Assembly: GCA_900754495.1 (NCBI GenBank)
Contig: CAAEDC010000058.1
Coordinates: 1 to 7,018, forward strand
Direction of reading: 5' to 3'
Length of the DNA stretch: 7,018 nt
Source: Eggerthellaceae bacterium
GTDB lineage: Bacteria; Actinomycetota; Coriobacteriia; Coriobacteriales; Eggerthellaceae
Below are positions 4,243 to 7,018 of this stretch, one piece after another. The notes below the pieces were generated by a model, which saw only the letters and a program-made list of their open reading frames with translations, was not told the origin of the DNA and did not search any database. Position 1 is the stretch's first letter; each line of letters opens with the position of its first letter. The position numbers were made by a program, and so were the translations under genes.

Positions 4243-6297
4243 CTACCGCGACGCGCCCCTCCCTTCCTTGGCCGCCACGTTCGCCGCGATGTTCCGGCTC
4301 TTCGCGGACTGGTAGGCGGCCTGCTTGGCCCTCGACGCCGCCGCGCTCCTCGAGACGGCCTTCTTGCGCGCCTCTTCGAGGTGCCTTGCGTGGATCTCGG
4401 CTGCGAGGCGCGAGCGCTGGCCGCGGGATTCCTGCCCCTGCGGCTTGGGCCTGACCGCCTCGCCGCCCGCCGCCTTGCGGGCCGGCGGCTCCAGGCCCGC
4501 GACTGCATATGCCGCGTCCCGCGCGCCGGAGACGCGGCTTAGGTTCCTCGCCGCGTCGAAGTAGGCCGCCTCGGCCGCCCCAATGGAGCGCTCCATCCCC
4601 TCGGCCTTGGAAAGGACGTCCGCGACGCTCTCGCCCCTGGACTCGGCGATGCCCTCGAGGGCCCTCTCGGCGATCGTTCCGGCCTGGACCGCGCTTGCGT
4701 CCTCGTACGTCCAGGCCGCCTCGCTCTTGCCGCCGACGACGCCGCGCATGGCCTCGACCGCTTCCGCGTATCGTGCGACGTCGCGCGCCCACGATCCTTC
4801 GACGAGGGCGTCCTGCAGGGCCGTCTCCCTCGACGACATGATCCGCTCGGCGGCGAGCACCGCGGCGCGCCATCCTTCCGTGCGGTCGATGCCGTTGCTG
4901 CGCGCTATGGCGGCGATGCTCTCTATGTTGGCCACGCCGAGCTGGCGGCCCTGCCTCAGCAGCGACTCGGAATACGACAGCACCGCTTCGTCGCCTATGC
5001 GCTTGCGCGCGGACGCGAGGTCTATAACGGCTTGGGCGTACATGACGCTCTTTATCTCGCACCGGATCCGGGCGGCGGCCGGATCCTGGTTCCTGGCGGC
5101 TTCTTCGAGCTGCAGGTTGAGATGCGAGAGGGTGCGGGAGTACGATTCGCCGTCGACTATCCCGTAGATCTCCTTGACCTTGGCCGCGCGCTCGAGCGAC
5201 TTGATGTTGTCGAGGTGCTGCCAGCGGGATCCCGCCTCCTCGTGCCATACGAGCCTCTCGGTGCCGAGACGGCACTCGACCTTCCCCCGCCTCCTCACGA
5301 GGGAGACGTCGTACGTCGCCGGCGTGGCGTCGACGTCGGGGAGGGATACGGACTCGGACGAGTTCCGCTTGATGGCCTCCCCTACCGCGACGATGCCGAA
5401 GTTCAGGCCGAGCTTCTGCTCCTTGGCCTTGCGCCCGTTGGAGTCGCAGTACGTCAGCGTCCCTCTCCTGGTTATGGTCACGCTCACGCCCTTGTCGGCG
5501 AGGGCCGCCTTGAACTGGTCCCAGCTGCTGGCCGTCCTGCACGCCTTGGCGACGGCCTTCCTGATGGACTCCTTGTAAGGCACGAACCCCTTGGCGAGCA
5601 TCGCGCACTCCTCCTTCGTCCTGCAGATGCGCATCGTCTTCAAGGGATCTTCCCTGGCGTCGGACGTCCTCATTTTCGGCAACGGCGCCAGGCTGTACTT
5701 CTCGGCGAGCTCCTGCGCGACGTTCGCCTGGCGGGCGAGGTCGTCTTTCGCGAAATGCCATTTCCTGCCCGTCTGCGTGTTGAGCGCGTTGATGCAGATG
5801 TGCGCGTGGGGTATTCCCTGCAGGCCCTTCTTCAGGCGCTCGTGGTTGTCGTCGTGGTAGACGATGGCGGCCGTCGCTCCGGGGCCGAACGCCTTCACCA
5901 CCCACTCCTTCGCGTACGCCCTGAGCGTGTCCAGATCGATGCCGTCCTCGGGGTCTGGCGCGAGCACGTAGTGGCGGTAGGTGACGGCCTTCCCCTCCCT
6001 TCCGCCCGTCCTCCTGTCGCATCCGGCGGCACGCCTGAGGTCGTCCATGTACCGAGCCCAGTCGCCCTGCGCGCTCGGAGGGATCCCGACGAAGTCCTCG
6101 GCGAGGGCGCGGTCGAACTCCGCGCCGTGCCCGTCGTGGAGGTAGCCGGCTATGCCCTTCGCCGCCACGCGGAGCGTGTCGGCCTCGCTTATCTCGCCCA
6201 TGCGGCGCTTGCGCCTGTCGTCCTTCGACCCCTTGCGCAGGTAGTCCATGACGCCGGCGCAGCCCGTGTGACCGGTTATGGTCTTGAGCATCGGCAT
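4243..6297 (-). CDS. Relaxase/mobilization nuclease (MobA-like), 684 aa
   Basis: Nicks the transfer origin and pilots the strand during conjugative mobilization. The N-terminus (MPMLKTITGHTGCAGVMDYL) has the family's first motif with the probable catalytic Tyr19. Motif II is RHYVLAPDPEDG (108-119). The metal-binding motif III is VYHDDN...GIPHAHICIN (146-170), with H148, H164 and H166 as the probable histidine triad, all in PF03432-type order. After about residue 350 the protein is Ala/Arg/Glu-rich and largely helical, ending in a basic tail (SRNIAANVAAKEGRGASR); this part probably binds DNA or partner proteins. ATG 6297 has GGGGAG 8 nt upstream and follows the stop of the accessory gene by 2 nt; the upstream in-frame extension lies inside that gene. 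No helicase or primase motifs are seen. MOBP affiliation is my best guess from the motifs. Confidence 0.93.
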   Translation of the reverse strand: MPMLKTITGHTGCAGVMDYLRKGSKDDRRKRRMGEISEADTLRVAAKGIAGYLHDGHGAEFDRALAEDFVGIPPSAQGDWARYMDDLRRAAGCDRRTGGREGKAVTYRHYVLAPDPEDGIDLDTLRAYAKEWVVKAFGPGATAAIVYHDDNHERLKKGLQGIPHAHICINALNTQTGRKWHFAKDDLARQANVAQELAEKYSLAPLPKMRTSDAREDPLKTMRICRTKEECAMLAKGFVPYKESIRKAVAKACRTASSWDQFKAALADKGVSVTITRRGTLTYCDSNGRKAKEQKLGLNFGIVAVGEAIKRNSSESVSLPDVDATPATYDVSLVRRRGKVECRLGTERLVWHEEAGSRWQHLDNIKSLERAAKVKEIYGIVDGESYSRTLSHLNLQLEEAARNQDPAAARIRCEIKSVMYAQAVIDLASARKRIGDEAVLSYSESLLRQGRQLGVANIESIAAIARSNGIDRTEGWRAAVLAAERIMSSRETALQDALVEGSWARDVARYAEAVEAMRGVVGGKSEAAWTYEDASAVQAGTIAERALEGIAESRGESVADVLSKAEGMERSIGAAEAAYFDAARNLSRVSGARDAAYAVAGLEPPARKAAGGEAVRPKPQGQESRGQRSRLAAEIHARHLEEARKKAVSRSAAASRAKQAAYQSAKSRNIAANVAAKEGRGASR

Positions 6298-6299
6298 CG

Positions 6300-6665
6300 C
6301 TAGCGCTCCCCCGCTGCCCGGTCGAGCATCAAGGAGGCCTCCATCAGCCGGTCGCTCCATCCCTGCAGGGCCTTGGCCGTGGGCGCTAGCGAGGCTCCGA
6401 TAGACGCCGCCTCGAGCTCCCACGCCACCGATTTCATCGCCCTCGAGGCTGATTCCAGATCGGCGTCGGCGGCACCTTGGAGGCCGGCGGAGATGAGCTC
6501 CCGGACGTAGGAGCCCCGCACCCTTGAGGCGTCGGGCTTCCCCGCCCTGCGCGCGTAGTCGGCGCAGTCGCGGTCGAGCTTCGCGCTCAGGTCGGCCGAG
6601 AGCCTGACGTTGAGGTAGCCGCCGTCGAGCGCTTCCTGCTTCTTGTAGCCTTTGGATCGCGGCAA
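6300..6665 (-). CDS. MobC-like relaxosome accessory protein (ribbon-helix-helix), 121 aa, TTG start
   Basis: Probable oriT-binding partner of the relaxase. Residues 17-62 form a ribbon-helix-helix: strand YLNVRLSADL, helix SAKLDRDCADYARRA, a short loop, then SYVRELISAGL. The remainder (about 70-115) is helical, probably for oligomerisation or relaxase contact. The N-terminal basic stretch (MPRSKGYKKQE) precedes the ribbon. I choose TTG 6665 because AGGAAGG lies 7 nt upstream; the alternative TTG 6683 would place that ribosome site inside the coding region. No ATG exists near the start, so initiation may be weak. Its TAG is 2 nt from the relaxase ATG, so the pair is an operon with likely coupled translation. 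Compared with proteobacterial MobC the similarity is only in fold and position, hence no gene symbol. Confidence 0.8.
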   Translation of the reverse strand: MPRSKGYKKQEALDGGYLNVRLSADLSAKLDRDCADYARRAGKPDASRVRGSYVRELISAGLQGAADADLESASRAMKSVAWELEAASIGASLAPTAKALQGWSDRLMEASLMLDRAAGER

Positions 6666-6690
6666 CCGGCTTCCTTCCTTCAATGCGTTT

Positions 6691-6717
6691 CGAGCGCAGC
6701 GAGCGAGCGTTAGCGAG
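6691..6717. repeat. Short degenerate tandem repeat (CGAGCG-type)
   Basis: Three imperfect units CGAGCGCAG, CGAGCGAG and CGTTAGCGAG follow one another between the mobC-like start and the hairpin array. They do not form a stem by themselves. They could be binding sites for the accessory protein at a transfer origin; this is inference from position. Confidence 0.45.
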
Positions 6718-6830
6718 GGGCGGCCCGGCCGCCCGTCGGCGCAGCCGACCCGTGCCTGTACGGCCCGGAGGCTTGCCTCCGGCTTACGCGCCGCGTGCGG
6801 CGCGTTCCAGGGTTCGGGGCGGAAGCCCCG
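6718..6830. repeat. Array of six consecutive GC-rich hairpins
   Basis: Six perfect inverted repeats, each of different sequence, tile this interval: 6718-6734 (GGGCGGCC arms, 1-nt centre), 6735-6749 (GTCGGC arms, 3 nt), 6750-6763 (CCGT arms, 6 nt), 6765-6782 (CCGGAGGC arms, 2 nt), 6786-6805 (ACGCGCCGC arms, 2 nt) and 6815-6830 (CGGGGC arms, 4 nt). The first three abut directly and the fourth is 1 nt away. No run of T follows any of them, so they are not ordinary terminators. The interval is free of convincing genes on both strands. It would lie in the leader of the mob operon if transcription starts at or beyond 6830. Possible roles are transfer origin structure, a single-strand replication start, or RNA leader control. 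Confidence 0.75.
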
Positions 6831-6831
6831 T

Positions 6832-6871
6832 GCACGTTGTAACGCAAAATTTATTTTGTGTTACAACGTGC
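6832..6871. other. 40-bp near-perfect palindrome, candidate oriT core
   Basis: Arms GCACGTTGTAACGCAAAA (6832-6849) and TTTTGTGTTACAACGTGC (6854-6871) pair at 17 of 18 positions, the exception being a G-T pair (6844/6859); only TTTA separates them. A long inverted repeat placed upstream of a mobC-relaxase operon is the standard layout of mobilizable-element transfer origins. The flank ACGTGCGTCTCTT (6867-6879) loosely recalls the AAGTGCGCCCT nick region of RSF1010/pC221-type origins, but the match is imperfect and that family is MOBQ/related, so the nick site is not assigned. TTGTAA and TACAAC inside the arms, 19 nt apart, could act as weak promoter hexamers in either direction. Confidence 0.55.
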
Positions 6872-7018
6872 GTCTCTTGCTAACCTCCCTACAGAGTTTA
6901 ACGTGCTGCGCGGCCTAGCGCAAGCGCGGGTTCGGGCCGATGGGCGCGGGTGGCTTTGCACAGGCTTTCCCATGAAGGGACCCTACGCGGATCCCGTAAT
7001 GGAGGAAGGGTGTGTGAA
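6872..7018. other. Intergenic stretch with no supported gene; possible ribosome site at the edge
   Basis: I find no convincing gene here. It contains a further small inverted repeat (TGCGC arms at 6907-6911 and 6918-6922) and a second copy of AACGTGC (6900-6906), which also ends the palindrome (6865-6871). At the right edge GGAGGAAGG (7001-7009) is followed by overlapping GTG triplets at 7010, 7012 and 7014, so a plus-strand gene may begin there. The 5-nt remainder cannot confirm it. Confidence 0.35.

Noticed and set aside
3704..6022. Very long minus-strand open frame (772 codons) overlapping the relaxase
   Set aside because: It is out of frame with the relaxase, very rich in Arg, Gly and Pro, and crosses the antisense of well-supported genes; a typical shadow in GC-rich DNA.
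5032..6303. 423-codon plus-strand open frame opposite the relaxase
   Set aside because: Composition is antisense-like (Arg, Val, Leu, Gly repeats), there is no ribosome site, and the opposite strand carries catalytic motifs in order.
6718..6871. CRISPR array
   Set aside because: The hairpins differ from one another in sequence and there are no repeated units separated by regular spacers.
6652..6918. Plus-strand open frames across the hairpin region
   Set aside because: They cross repeats and stems, have Arg/Ala/Pro-rich composition typical of chance frames, and lack a start signal.

Overview
The window is GC-rich bacterial DNA with strongly GC-biased third codon positions. The Y-family polymerase type and the relaxase style would fit a high-GC gut bacterium such as a member of the Coriobacteriia (Eggerthella relatives). 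That taxonomic guess is inference from composition and protein flavour; no marker gene is present. The content is that of a mobilizable or integrative element, or its flank, rather than core chromosome: a relaxase and its accessory protein, a candidate transfer origin, an orphan antitoxin, small unknown genes and decayed paralogs.

Left part (1-2650, all minus strand). A 3'-truncated Y-family DNA polymerase (DinB/Pol IV type) sits downstream of a plausible promoter and a near-consensus Gram-positive LexA (SOS) box. To its right is a minus-strand cluster read from high to low coordinates. It starts at a good promoter (2521-2549), followed by a 148-aa protein with a resolvase-like helix-turn-helix, a 107-aa two-helix membrane protein, a frameshifted relic of a paralog of the 148-aa protein, a 66-aa unknown protein, and an open frame that continues past that protein's TGA stop.

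Middle (2650-4240). A 104-aa unknown gene (minus) and a three-gene plus-strand cassette diverge from a short AT-rich control region. That region holds two extended -10 promoters and a perfect inverted repeat. The cassette encodes a Phd/YefM-type antitoxin without a visible toxin, a single-pass membrane protein with an outside beta-rich domain, and an acidic soluble protein. The three frames overlap by 17 and 4 nt, which suggests translational coupling.

Right part (4243-7018). A mobilization operon on the minus strand encodes a ribbon-helix-helix accessory protein (MobC-like, TTG start) and, 2 nt later, a 684-aa relaxase with a recognisable N-terminal catalytic domain. Upstream of the operon is a non-coding stretch with six consecutive, different, perfect GC-rich hairpins (6718-6830), followed at once by a 40-bp near-perfect palindrome (6832-6871). 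This block is the best candidate for the transfer origin and/or a structured leader of the mob mRNA, and is the most striking non-coding structure in the window.
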